Numbered from the stretch's first letter, positions 8,139-15,793 are shown. The stretch is 30,348 nucleotides of DNA from DATDYQ01 sp035288965 (GCA_035288965.1 DATDYQ010000004.1:1-30348), one strand, 5' to 3'. Program-made: numbers and translations. Notes: generated from the sequence alone by a model not told the origin.

Positions 8139-8140
8139 GT

Positions 8141-8148
8141 TTTATAAA
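8141..8148 (+). promoter_or_regulatory. TATA box of the TrmB-type regulator
   Basis: TTTATAAA is centred 25-26 nt before the ATG at 8170, fitting a leaderless transcript. Confidence 0.6.
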
Positions 8149-8169
8149 CTACAAATAATTCAAAAAACT

Positions 8170-8889
8170 ATGCAAAAAGAACTAAAAGAATTCGGATTAA
8201 CCGATAGAGAGATAGAAGTTTATCTAGGATTATTAAAATTAGGAACAGCTTCAGTTCAAGATATTTCAAGAAAATCAAATGTCTATAGAACCTATGCTTA
8301 TGAAATATTAAATTCATTAAAAGAAAAAGGTTTAGTTTCTTATGTCATAAAATCAGGAAAAAAATATTTTGAAGTTGCACAACCAGGAAAGCTAATTAAC
8401 ATTCTAAAAGACAAAGAAGTAAAAATAAGGAGTATTCTCCCAAATTTAGAAGAAATATATAAATCTCGTCAAAAAAAGTCAAAAATAGAGATATATGAAG
8501 GAAAAGAAGGAATAAAAACTATATTAGATGATTTCATAAAAACAAATCAAGAAATATTAGTTTATGGGTCAACAAAAAGTCAAATTAAATTATTGGAATT
8601 TTACTTTCCAAATTTTATAAAAAGAAGAGTGAAAGAAAAAATAAAAACCAAAGTAATAACAGAGAAATCTAAAGAATCATTAGATATATTTCCTAGAAAT
8701 AAAAAAGAATTAAGAAAAATGAAGTTTTTTCCTCAAAAAATCGAGTTTCCAACTGTAACAAATATATATGGTGGTAAGGTGGCTATCCTCTCTTTAAAAG
8801 ATGAGCCTTTAGGAATTATAATTGAAAATGAAGATTTCCTAAAAACGCAAAGGATAATATTTGACATTTTATGGAAAATATCAAAATAA
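8170..8889 (+). CDS. TrmB-family transcriptional regulator
   Basis: This 239-aa protein begins with the winged helix-turn-helix typical of TrmB/sugar-specific regulators (LKEFGLTDREIEVYLGLLKL, ASVQDISRKSNVYRTYAYEI, NSLKEKGLVSY; about 4-65). A coiled linker and a phospholipase-D-like effector domain follow (IEIYEGKEGIKTIL, ILVYGSTKSQ, KTKVITE, GGKVAILSLKDEPLGIII). In characterised relatives such effector regions bind sugars or act as dimer sensors; the ligand here is unknown. A TATA box 25 nt before the ATG suggests leaderless transcription. It is divergent from the 181-aa gene with a palindromic element between them, so autoregulation is plausible. Confidence 0.88.
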   Translation: MQKELKEFGLTDREIEVYLGLLKLGTASVQDISRKSNVYRTYAYEILNSLKEKGLVSYVIKSGKKYFEVAQPGKLINILKDKEVKIRSILPNLEEIYKSRQKKSKIEIYEGKEGIKTILDDFIKTNQEILVYGSTKSQIKLLEFYFPNFIKRRVKEKIKTKVITEKSKESLDIFPRNKKELRKMKFFPQKIEFPTVTNIYGGKVAILSLKDEPLGIIIENEDFLKTQRIIFDILWKISK

Positions 8890-8925
8890 TCGTTTTAATC
8901 CTTTAAATTTTCAATAATCAAAAAC

Positions 8926-8935
8926 CTTATAAATA
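8926..8935 (+). promoter_or_regulatory. TATA box of the Lsm-L37e operon
   Basis: CTTATAAATA implies a start near 8955 and a leader of about 30 nt carrying a G-rich ribosome-binding site. Confidence 0.6.
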
Positions 8936-8972
8936 CTAATTAACGTTTAATTTCATTTTAAATTTTTTATTT

Positions 8973-8980
8973 AAGGGGGA
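8973..8980 (+). promoter_or_regulatory. G-rich ribosome-binding site of the Lsm gene
   Basis: AAGGGGGA ends 6 nt before the ATG at 8987. It resembles the tfb ribosome-binding site, so two housekeeping genes in the window share this type of leader. Confidence 0.6.
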
Positions 8981-8986
8981 AATAAC

Positions 8987-9211
8987 ATGGAAACATCAAG
9001 ACCATTAGATACTTTGAATGAAGCAAGAAATAAAAGGGTGATAGTAGAGCTAAAAAACGGAAAACAATTCGTTGGAAAACTAAAAGCTTTCGACATTCAC
9101 ATTAACACAGTTCTAGAAGAATGTGAAGAACGTGAAAATAATGAAGTGAAAAGAAAAGTCGGAACTGTATTTCTTAGAGGAGATACCATAGTATTTATCT
9201 CAACAGCATAA
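8987..9211 (+). CDS. Archaeal Sm-like (LSm/SmAP) RNA-binding protein
   Basis: This 74-aa protein has both Sm motifs: Sm1 at about 17-48 (VIVELKNGKQFVGKLKAFDI, HINTVLEE) and Sm2 near 58-71 (GTVFLRGDTIVFIS, with the RGD-type loop). Family members form heptameric rings that bind U-rich RNA. Its stop codon is one nucleotide before the L37e start, the conserved archaeal Lsm-L37e arrangement. Confidence 0.95.
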   Translation: METSRPLDTLNEARNKRVIVELKNGKQFVGKLKAFDIHINTVLEECEERENNEVKRKVGTVFLRGDTIVFISTA

Positions 9212-9212
9212 A

Positions 9213-9401
9213 ATGACAAAGGGAACTTATTCACAAGGTAAGATGGCGAAGCGCATGCTTCACATTAGATGTAGAAGATGCGGTCATCCTTCTTATCATA
9301 AGGTTCAAAAGAGATGCGCAAGATGTGGATATGGAGCTACTTCAAAACTAAGATTCTATAATTGGATGAAGAAAAAGCCTGTTTCTCGTAAATCAGTATA
9401 A
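9213..9401 (+). CDS. rpl37e: Large ribosomal subunit protein eL37
   Basis: This 62-aa ribosomal protein of the 50S subunit has the family zinc ribbon CRRCGH...CARCGYG and basic flanks (MTKGTYSQGK, KLRFYNWMKKKP). It begins one nucleotide after the Lsm stop and has no promoter of its own. Full length for archaea. Confidence 0.96.
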   Translation: MTKGTYSQGKMAKRMLHIRCRRCGHPSYHKVQKRCARCGYGATSKLRFYNWMKKKPVSRKSV

Positions 9402-9402
9402 A

Positions 9403-9412
9403 AATTTAAATA
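9403..9412 (+). promoter_or_regulatory. TATA box of the 355-aa secreted protein
   Basis: AATTTAAATA directly follows the L37e stop codon and is centred 27 nt before the ATG at 9435. Confidence 0.5.
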
Positions 9413-9434
9413 CTATTGATATTTACTTATTTAC

Positions 9435-10502
9435 ATGAAAAAAGAGGTTATTTTAGTATTATTCCTATTATTTTTAGTTAAAACAACTTTAGCTTCGGAT
9501 ATTAACTATTCTTCAAATATCTCTCAAGGCAATCCTATGATAATAACTTATTCAGATAATAATCTAACAAATTGCACTTTATTCTATGGTCATTATATTT
9601 TTGAAAAAGAAAAAACTCTTGATATAATAAAGAATTCTAGCTTAATAGTAAATGTTTCTAAAAATGTTTCAGTAAAAAAATCAGTATTTGAAATAAGTTA
9701 TGAAGATAAAAATATTCCATTAATAGTAAAAAAACTTTCAATTTCAATTAAAAATAAAAAAATAGCATTAAAAGGAAGCAAGACAGATGATTTCTCATCA
9801 TTGGTTAATAATGAATTAAAAAACTGTAGCTTTAATCTCTGTCCAATAAAAATAGACTTTTCTTCTATCTCTCCATTAACATTAAATATTAAAAATTTAG
9901 AAATATCGTCATTAAAAGAAGTTAAATCTAACGTTATTAATAACTCGTGTTTCTTTAATGTTTCATCTTCATCTTTAAGTTATTCTCAATCATCCAATCC
10001 ATATAATTTCTTTATTAAAACAAATTCATTAACTTCAAATGTATTTTCATTCATAATATCTGCTCCATTACCACAACAAAATTTAACTAACACAACAATT
10101 CCAAATAATGCAACAAATACCACAATAATTAATACAACAATAACAAATATAACAATAACAGAAGAACCTCAACCTTTACTTAGAAGAAGAAATGCTGTGA
10201 TTAATCCACCAATAGAAAATCCCCAAACACAAGAACAAATTACACAACCAACTCCGCAAGTAATCAACTCACCATTACAAGAAGAAACTGTTAATCAACA
10301 ACCCCCAGTTCAAGAATCAAATGAACAAAACCCCAGTCAAACAGCAGACGAGTTTCCAACAGGAGCTACTATTTTTAATATAGAGCAAAATCCTCGTGAT
10401 ATCTTATTCTTAGCAGCTGGATTATTGATATTAGCAACTTCGGTTATTATCTTGGTTCATTTTAATAAACATAAAATTTATAAGAAAAAAGTTAAAATTT
10501 AA
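9435..10502 (+). CDS. Secreted, membrane-anchored Thr/Asn/Pro/Gln-rich protein
   Basis: Residues 1-20 form a signal peptide (MKKEVILVLFLLFLVKTTLA). The ectodomain is Asn/Ser-rich with several Cys. It is followed at about 215-245 by a low-complexity stretch of repeated NTTI/NATNTT units with many N-glycosylation sequons, and by a Pro/Gln-rich stalk to about 300. A C-terminal helix at 323-342 (ILFLAAGLLILATSVIILV) and a basic tail (HKIYKKKVKI) anchor it with the C terminus inside. The motif FPTGATIF lies just before the anchor. No catalytic domain is recognised; an envelope stalk or adhesin-like role is inferred from architecture only. Confidence 0.8.
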   Translation: MKKEVILVLFLLFLVKTTLASDINYSSNISQGNPMIITYSDNNLTNCTLFYGHYIFEKEKTLDIIKNSSLIVNVSKNVSVKKSVFEISYEDKNIPLIVKKLSISIKNKKIALKGSKTDDFSSLVNNELKNCSFNLCPIKIDFSSISPLTLNIKNLEISSLKEVKSNVINNSCFFNVSSSSLSYSQSSNPYNFFIKTNSLTSNVFSFIISAPLPQQNLTNTTIPNNATNTTIINTTITNITITEEPQPLLRRRNAVINPPIENPQTQEQITQPTPQVINSPLQEETVNQQPPVQESNEQNPSQTADEFPTGATIFNIEQNPRDILFLAAGLLILATSVIILVHFNKHKIYKKKVKI

Positions 10503-10514
10503 AATCTAAGTATA

Positions 10515-10670
10515 TCATCTAGATTTTCTACATCTTTCTTCTAGTTCTTCTTTATAGGCGTGTACATTCAATTTAAATTTATGTTTCTTAGATCTTGCAG
10601 CTCGTTCAAAAACCTTTATTGGATCTTCAGATTGTTTTTCAATTGTTATCATTTTTATCACAATAATCAT
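10515..10670 (-). CDS. Small basic 51-aa ORF, unknown
   Basis: A short minus-strand frame encodes a basic, helical-looking peptide ending ...SKKHKFKLNVHAYKEELEER followed by CRKSR. Two starts are possible: ATG at 10670, or ATG at 10652 giving 45 aa (MITIEKQSEDPIKVFERAAR...). A TATA-like AATTTAAATA on the minus strand near 10686-10695 favours the second. It ends 12 bp from the convergent secreted-protein gene and fills most of the gap before tRNA-Leu. The absence of stops and protein-like composition support it, but no family is recognised. Confidence 0.45.
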   Translation of the reverse strand: MIIVIKMITIEKQSEDPIKVFERAARSKKHKFKLNVHAYKEELEERCRKSR

Positions 10671-10738
10671 GCAAATAATCTAATTCATATTTAAATTCTT
10701 CTTTTTAACAAAAAACCTATATTCTACTTATTCAAAAC

Positions 10739-10748
10739 CTTTTTATAC
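10739..10748 (+). promoter_or_regulatory. TATA box of tRNA-Leu
   Basis: CTTTTTATAC is centred about 30 nt before the mature tRNA 5' end at 10774. Confidence 0.5.
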
Positions 10749-10773
10749 GTCGCTTTTTCTTAATTTCCTATGG

Positions 10774-10857
10774 GCGGGAATGCCGGAGCGGTCAAACGGG
10801 CTAGGTTTAGGCCCTAGTGGCTTAGTGCCTGCGCAGGTTCGAACCCTGTTTCCCGCA
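10774..10857 (+). tRNA. tRNA-Leu (anticodon UAG)
   Basis: The acceptor stem GCGGGAA/TTCCCGC pairs fully. The anticodon stem CTAGG/CCTAG encloses loop TTTAGGC with anticodon TAG. A long variable arm (class II tRNA) and a T arm with TTCGAAC follow, and the discriminator is A. No CCA is encoded. The last gene of the SNF2 cassette ends 15 bp from its 3' end on the opposite strand. Confidence 0.95.
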
Positions 10858-10872
10858 TTTCATTATTAAAGT

Positions 10873-12186
10873 TCAAGTTAATTCTTCCTTTAACTCTAAG
10901 ACTTCAGTATAGTGTCTACTCAATCTTTCATATAATTTACGCTTCTTACCCTTACTATCCTGAATTTTTACTTTTAGTTCTTCAATTACTCTTTGGGGGT
11001 TTTCATTAAACTCAGGACTATAATTCTGCCTTAATAGTCTCACTAATCTATATTCAAGAGAAGCATTAATTCTCTTCTCAGGAATGTTATCAATAGCTTC
11101 TCCAATTAGTACAGGAATTATTTTTCTATCCTGTAAAGTAAATCCGCCAATAAAATATCCTAAATTTGTCATACCATGTTGGATTAGTTTATATATCTCA
11201 TCCGTGCTCTCATCTATCAAATTGTGTAACGTTTCTTGATCTTTAAATTTCCCAGTATAAACTTCATTTATTATTTGTTCTATATCTGATCTAAAACCAT
11301 TTGCATTTATCGTAATATGTACTAAATTTCTCGCTGTTTTATTTCGTGATAGAAAAGAAATAAATTGGTCCCTTTTTCTTATGGTACCATACCCCATAGA
11401 TAATTTAACATTGTCAAAACCCCCGTGATATTTGGATATTGAAACATCCAATGAAGATTCACCAATTTCTAATAGTTCTATTTTAGTTGGAAAATGGCCA
11501 AGTTTCATTGTTATTTCTTTTAATTCATTTATTACATTGTTTATATCCTTCCAATAGCCGCTTGGTTTTTTATTTAAAGTTTCATATCCCATTTTCTCTC
11601 TAACTTTATCGATACCGCCATGATAATTAAGAATATTCCTATAAAGGCGATAACCATTTTTAACAAAATCTTTTGAAAAAGGAAAATGGCCAAGTTTTTC
11701 TATCAATTCTTCAAGTTCTTTTTTAATGTTCTTTTCATCTTTCCAATAATCTTCAGACCTTTTTTTATTTTCATAACCCATAGATTTTTTTATATCATAT
11801 AAATTTTGTTGATCTCTGTAAATAGCGTGTATTAAACCAGCATATCCAAGCTTGTATAATTCTTTTGAAGAAGGAAAATGGCCAAGTTTTTTAGCCAAAT
11901 TGTTTAATTCTTTTTCAATATTTTCAAATTTCTTCCAATATCTGTATGGTCTTCTTTCTCTTTCTGTCTTAACATATCCCATTTTCTCTCTAACTTTACC
12001 AATGCCATCATGATATCTAAGAATTGGCCGATAAATATTATAATTTTTAGTTTCAACAAAATCCTTATGTGTTGGAAAGTGTCCCAACTCTTCTATCAAT
12101 TTTTCCAATTCTATATTTACATTTTTCCAATCTTTCCAATAACCATTTGGTTTATATTTTTCTTTATTACCTGCTTTTTTTCTCAT
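10873..12186 (-). CDS. Four-repeat GHFP/KVREKMGY protein, paralogue A
   Basis: This 437-aa protein has four repeats of about 55-60 residues starting at YWK (16, 83, 147, 211). The consensus is YWK, N, EL, LGHFP, then I..YHGGI.KVREKMGY. The repeat resembles homing-endonuclease-associated (HNH_repeat-like) DNA-binding helical units, which is an inference. Residues 270-437 form a shared C-terminal domain (QFISFLS, GFRSDIEQIINE, LIDESTDEIY, NLGYFIGG, FNENPQ, KRKLYE). No nuclease motif such as HNH or PD-(D/E)XK is visible. Its start overlaps the SNF2-methyltransferase stop by 4 bp (ATGA), so the two are translationally coupled. It is paralogous to the gene at 14528-15793. A likely role is recognition or architecture for the SNF2 enzyme. 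Confidence 0.85.
   Translation of the reverse strand: MRKKAGNKEKYKPNGYWKDWKNVNIELEKLIEELGHFPTHKDFVETKNYNIYRPILRYHDGIGKVREKMGYVKTERERRPYRYWKKFENIEKELNNLAKKLGHFPSSKELYKLGYAGLIHAIYRDQQNLYDIKKSMGYENKKRSEDYWKDEKNIKKELEELIEKLGHFPFSKDFVKNGYRLYRNILNYHGGIDKVREKMGYETLNKKPSGYWKDINNVINELKEITMKLGHFPTKIELLEIGESSLDVSISKYHGGFDNVKLSMGYGTIRKRDQFISFLSRNKTARNLVHITINANGFRSDIEQIINEVYTGKFKDQETLHNLIDESTDEIYKLIQHGMTNLGYFIGGFTLQDRKIIPVLIGEAIDNIPEKRINASLEYRLVRLLRQNYSPEFNENPQRVIEELKVKIQDSKGKKRKLYERLSRHYTEVLELKEELT
11263..11301. repeat. 39-bp near-identical segment shared with 14918-14956
   Basis: Read by eye, 38 of 39 positions match the corresponding part of the paralogue. The segment encodes the GFRSDIEQIINE region of the C-terminal domain. 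Confidence 0.7.
11531..11569. repeat. 39-bp near-identical segment shared with 15186-15224
   Basis: There is one mismatch in 39 by eye. It encodes the KPSGYWKDINNVI start of the fourth repeat in both paralogues. Confidence 0.7.
11588..11610. repeat. 23-bp unit recurring at 11978-11998 (first 21 bases) and 15246-15268
   Basis: The stretch encoding KVREKMG is identical at the DNA level in three repeat units: two within paralogue A and one in paralogue B. This suggests recent exchange between repeat units. Confidence 0.6.
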
Positions 12187-14525
12187 TTTATAGCTTCCCT
12201 TATAGAATCTTCTATACTTTTGCTTTTGTAAGAATAAAATTCAGTTACAATTTCTCTTGTTATAATGGGAGTTTCTTTAAATTTATGTTTTCTTCTTCTG
12301 CTGGTACCGCTTCTCTTTCTTATTTGTTCCGAATCCATATGCCAGGTTAATAACTTCTCATCTAATCTTTCATCTCTTGGTTTAGATTTTTTCCGTAATA
12401 ATGCAAAATATACTTTAAAATCAGATTCTCCTCCTGCTTTATAAAATCCTGAACATTTTAAAACATCAAATCCCAATTGAGCTAATCCATCATGAAAGTT
12501 ATCAAAATCTTTTTCTGAAATTAAACTATGTGGGATTGTGATTATACCATATCTCTTGTTTTTTAAAACTCTATTCATTTCTCTAAGGGCAAGTTCTCTT
12601 TCACTAAATTCATTTTCTTTAGCTCTTAATTTAGACATATGTAATGCTAATGAACAAACTGCCAAATCAAAAGAATTGTCTAAAAAAGGTAATTGATGAA
12701 ATGAAGCCTTACTATACTTATTTCCTTTTACTACATTTCCTTCTTCTTCAAGTAATCTACCAGCATCAATCATAGATTCATTAATATCAACATTAAATAC
12801 TGGTTTTCTTAATTTTCTTGATAGTGAAAATGGTCCTGAAGCAATATCTAACTTTCTTTCCAAATTTTCTTTTTCTTCTAATATTCTTATAACTTTCGTA
12901 TAAAGGTTTGCAGTATTTCCGCCATAATAACCAGTCCATCCTCCAGTATACAATCTTGCTATAATTCTTGCTTCTTCAGGGTATTTTCTATAATGTTCTA
13001 GTATTTTTTTAGATCCCTGTCCTTTCAACTGAGAAAAATGATTTAATATAGAATGTATTGGACTATGTATTAAATTTGTTAAATGTCTAGATTTTTCAAC
13101 CCCATTTTTTATCTCTTCTAAATCAGCTTTTGTAATTTTCAATGGTTCTTTTTGTATATATTCTATTATTCTTCTTTTATCCTCTAACAATGCTTCTATA
13201 CCTTCATTTATAACAGGGTACATGCTATCTTTTAATCTAACTTTAAATGTATGAACATTAACATGATCTTTCTTTACTTCTCCAATTCTTTGTGCTCTTC
13301 TATTTCTTTGATCAAATGCCGCAGGGGTATATGGCAAAGTTAAATGTACAACATCTGTAGCTGCAGTTAAATCAACACCTTCATCCATTACAGTTGTTGC
13401 AATTAATATTTTTGTATTAGGATCAAATTGGAATTTTCTTCTGACTTCTTCTCTTAAACTTACATCTTCATCAATTTGAGTAGATGAAACATCTGAATCA
13501 ATTACAACCGCCCCATACTTTTTATATCTATTTTGTAATTTGTCTGTAACTCCTTCTTTTAAATTTGAAAATATTAATAATTTTCCATCTCTTGAAATAA
13601 CTTCTTTTACTAAACTATCTAATTGTTTATAAATATTTGATTCTAAGCTTCCAGTTCTTGATCTTAAAGGCTCACTCAATAATTTTGGATCTACTAAATT
13701 GGGATCTAAAGAAGCTTTCAGTAACTGTATTAATTTAGATGACGGACTAATATCATCGTTTTCATATACCTGCATATACGCATCTCTATGATCTCCATCT
13801 AAAACAACTTCTAAATTATTTCTTCTTAATTCTGGAAACTTTTGATGTAAATAATCCTGAACTTCTCTTCTAAGCATATGGTCATTTAACACTCTCCTTA
13901 TATATTCTGGATCTCTTAAAAATAAATGATAAAACGCATTTAACATATGTCCGGATTTTTCACTTGTTATTGGAAATGTTTTTTTATCAAGTAAACTTAA
14001 TAAAATATAAATATCAACAACACTATTTGGTATTGCTGTTCCAGATAATATAGCTAAATATTCAATATCATCAAAAATTTTCTTTACCGCTATGCTTCTA
14101 AAAGAAGAAGGGTTTTTGGCATTATGTGCTTCATCTATAATTCCATATTTGAATCTTAATTCTTCCAATCTTTCAATTTCTTTTCCATTTCCAAAATAAG
14201 AGAGTGTAGGATAACTTACAATAACAAAATCCGCGTTTTTGGCATTTCTTAAATCATTTTCATAAGTTGATGTTTGTACTCTTGCTATTTTTGAATTTTT
14301 TTTATTTCTATACCAAAGTTTTATTTCATCTTCCCAATGTTCGGCTACAGAGCTTGGACTAACTATCAATGTTTTAGCATAATTTCCTGATCTTCTTTCA
14401 ATTGCAGTTCTAGCGACTAATGATTCTGCACATTTCCCCATACCCATATCATCAGCTATTAAAACTCTTTTTTTGTCTAGGATTTCTTTTATTGCTTCTA
14501 GTTGATATGGTCTTAGTTCAGGCAT
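12183..14525 (-). CDS. SNF2-family helicase/translocase fused to a class I SAM methyltransferase
   Basis: Residues 1-460 form an SF2/SNF2 ATPase: Q-like LRPYQLEAI (4-12), Walker A DDMGMGKC (25-32), DEAH box (131-134), motif III LSGTAIPN (160-167), motif V TTVMDEGVDLTAA (377-389) and arginine-finger motif VI QRNRRAQRIG (406-415). Such enzymes translocate on double-stranded DNA. Residues ~558-712 form a Methyltransf_11-like domain: SAM-binding LDIASGPFSLS (559-569), acidic D580 after the second strand, LPFLDNSFDLAVCSLALHM (612-630) and REMNRVLKNKRYGIITIP (648-665). A basic tail (RKRSGTSRRRKHKFK) may bind nucleic acid. No DPPY/NPPY or PC motif of standard DNA methylases is seen, so the methyl acceptor is unknown. 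The gene begins 2 nt after paralogue B and overlaps paralogue A by 4 bp. Confidence 0.92.
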   Translation of the reverse strand: MPELRPYQLEAIKEILDKKRVLIADDMGMGKCAESLVARTAIERRSGNYAKTLIVSPSSVAEHWEDEIKLWYRNKKNSKIARVQTSTYENDLRNAKNADFVIVSYPTLSYFGNGKEIERLEELRFKYGIIDEAHNAKNPSSFRSIAVKKIFDDIEYLAILSGTAIPNSVVDIYILLSLLDKKTFPITSEKSGHMLNAFYHLFLRDPEYIRRVLNDHMLRREVQDYLHQKFPELRRNNLEVVLDGDHRDAYMQVYENDDISPSSKLIQLLKASLDPNLVDPKLLSEPLRSRTGSLESNIYKQLDSLVKEVISRDGKLLIFSNLKEGVTDKLQNRYKKYGAVVIDSDVSSTQIDEDVSLREEVRRKFQFDPNTKILIATTVMDEGVDLTAATDVVHLTLPYTPAAFDQRNRRAQRIGEVKKDHVNVHTFKVRLKDSMYPVINEGIEALLEDKRRIIEYIQKEPLKITKADLEEIKNGVEKSRHLTNLIHSPIHSILNHFSQLKGQGSKKILEHYRKYPEEARIIARLYTGGWTGYYGGNTANLYTKVIRILEEKENLERKLDIASGPFSLSRKLRKPVFNVDINESMIDAGRLLEEEGNVVKGNKYSKASFHQLPFLDNSFDLAVCSLALHMSKLRAKENEFSERELALREMNRVLKNKRYGIITIPHSLISEKDFDNFHDGLAQLGFDVLKCSGFYKAGGESDFKVYFALLRKKSKPRDERLDEKLLTWHMDSEQIRKRSGTSRRRKHKFKETPIITREIVTEFYSYKSKSIEDSIREAIK

Positions 14526-14527
14526 TT

Positions 14528-15793
14528 TTATCTCAACTCTTCCTGTAGTTTAACAATATCGGTATAATGAGTTTGTAAAGCTTCATACAATTTTCTTTTA
14601 TTTCCAGATGTTGATTCAACTTTGTCTTCTAATTCGGTGATAATTTCTTGTGGATTTTCATTAAACCTTGGACCATAATTTGTTCTTAAAATTCTCAATA
14701 ATCTTTCTTCCAAAGAAGAAGTTATTTTTTCTTCTGGGATATTATTTATAACATCTCCCAATAGTACAGGAATTATTTTTTTATCATCTAAACTATAACC
14801 TCCAATAAAGTACCCAAGATTAGTTATTCCACCTTGTATTAATTCATAAATTTCATCTGTGCTTTCGTCTATTAAGTCGCGAAGTAATTTTTGGTTTTTA
14901 AATTTACCTCCGTAAATTTCATTTATTATTTGTTCAATATCTGATCTAAAACCATTAACAGATAACGCAACAACAGCTAAATTTCTAGCAGTTTGATCAT
15001 TTGACAAAAAAGAAATAAATTGTTCTTTATTTTTAATTACAGAATAATCCATCTTTTCTCTGACCTTGTCAATACCACCGTGATATTTGGTCATCGAATA
15101 CTCTAAGGAAAATTTACCGATTTTTACGAACTCTTTATGGGTAGGAAAATGACCTAATTCCCCTATAACTATTTCTATTTCTTTAATTACATTATTTATA
15201 TCCTTCCAATAGCCGCTTGGTTTTATTATGACAAATTTCTCGTATCCCATTTTCTCTCTAACTTTATCAATGCCATTATGGTGTTGATAGATAGCAGTTG
15301 CCAGATTTGTATATCCCAGTTTTGATAATTCATATGAAGATGGAAAATGACCCAAACTTTTTGTAATTCTTTTTAATTCCTTACTTACATTTTCTATATC
15401 TGACCAATAGTGACGTGGTTTTCTTGATTTTATTAACTTTCTAAATTTTACAATTCCTCCATGTGCTGCTAAGGCATTTATAATGGAACGATGTTTAGAT
15501 TCTCTTAATTTACTAAAACTAGGAAAATATCCATATTCTTCTACGATTTCTTTAATCTCCTTCTCTACATTTTCTCTATTTTTCCAATATCGATGTGGTT
15601 TTCTCAATTGGGGATAACCCATTTCTGCTCTAATTTTAAGTAATCCACCATAATATCTGTTTATCGCGGTATCTAATCCCCCATGCGGATGTATTTCTTT
15701 GGATATCGGAAAATGACCTAATTCTTCTGTCAATCTTTCTAACTCTACTTTCGTATTTTCCCAGCTTTTCCAGTATCCACGTTTTCTATTCAT
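14528..15793 (-). CDS. Four-repeat GHFP/KVREKMGY protein, paralogue B
   Basis: This 421-aa relative of the 437-aa protein at the other end of the SNF2 gene has the same plan. Repeats begin at YW (7, 69, 129, 195) with GHFP/GYFP cores and HGGI.KVREKM ends. A C-terminal domain at 255-421 is highly similar to paralogue A (FISFLS, TARNL, NGFRSDIEQIINEIY, LIDESTDEIYELIQ, NLGYFIGG, RFNENPQ). Repeat 2 is the most diverged. It lies 19 nt downstream of the DNA glycosylase stop and 2 nt upstream of the SNF2-methyltransferase, so one transcript likely carries all four genes. Function is not known; sequence-specific DNA binding by tandem repeats is the leading guess. Confidence 0.85.
   Translation of the reverse strand: MNRKRGYWKSWENTKVELERLTEELGHFPISKEIHPHGGLDTAINRYYGGLLKIRAEMGYPQLRKPHRYWKNRENVEKEIKEIVEEYGYFPSFSKLRESKHRSIINALAAHGGIVKFRKLIKSRKPRHYWSDIENVSKELKRITKSLGHFPSSYELSKLGYTNLATAIYQHHNGIDKVREKMGYEKFVIIKPSGYWKDINNVIKEIEIVIGELGHFPTHKEFVKIGKFSLEYSMTKYHGGIDKVREKMDYSVIKNKEQFISFLSNDQTARNLAVVALSVNGFRSDIEQIINEIYGGKFKNQKLLRDLIDESTDEIYELIQGGITNLGYFIGGYSLDDKKIIPVLLGDVINNIPEEKITSSLEERLLRILRTNYGPRFNENPQEIITELEDKVESTSGNKRKLYEALQTHYTDIVKLQEELR
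14918..14956. repeat. Second copy of the 39-bp segment at 11263-11301
   Basis: It differs from the first copy at one base by eye and lies in the C-terminal domain of paralogue B. Confidence 0.7.
15186..15224. repeat. Second copy of the 39-bp segment at 11531-11569
   Basis: There is one mismatch to the first copy. It encodes the start of repeat four in paralogue B. Confidence 0.7.

Noticed and set aside
12010..12350. Plus-strand frames with hydrophobic translations over the SNF2/repeat-protein junction
   Set aside because: They are antisense shadows of AT-rich coding DNA with no promoter or ribosome-binding site, opposite two well-supported genes.
11500..15700. CRISPR array or simple tandem repeat suggested by recurring short sequences
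   Set aside because: The recurrences are spaced by coding repeat units of about 170-200 bp and are explained by the protein repeats; there are no uniform repeats with spacers.
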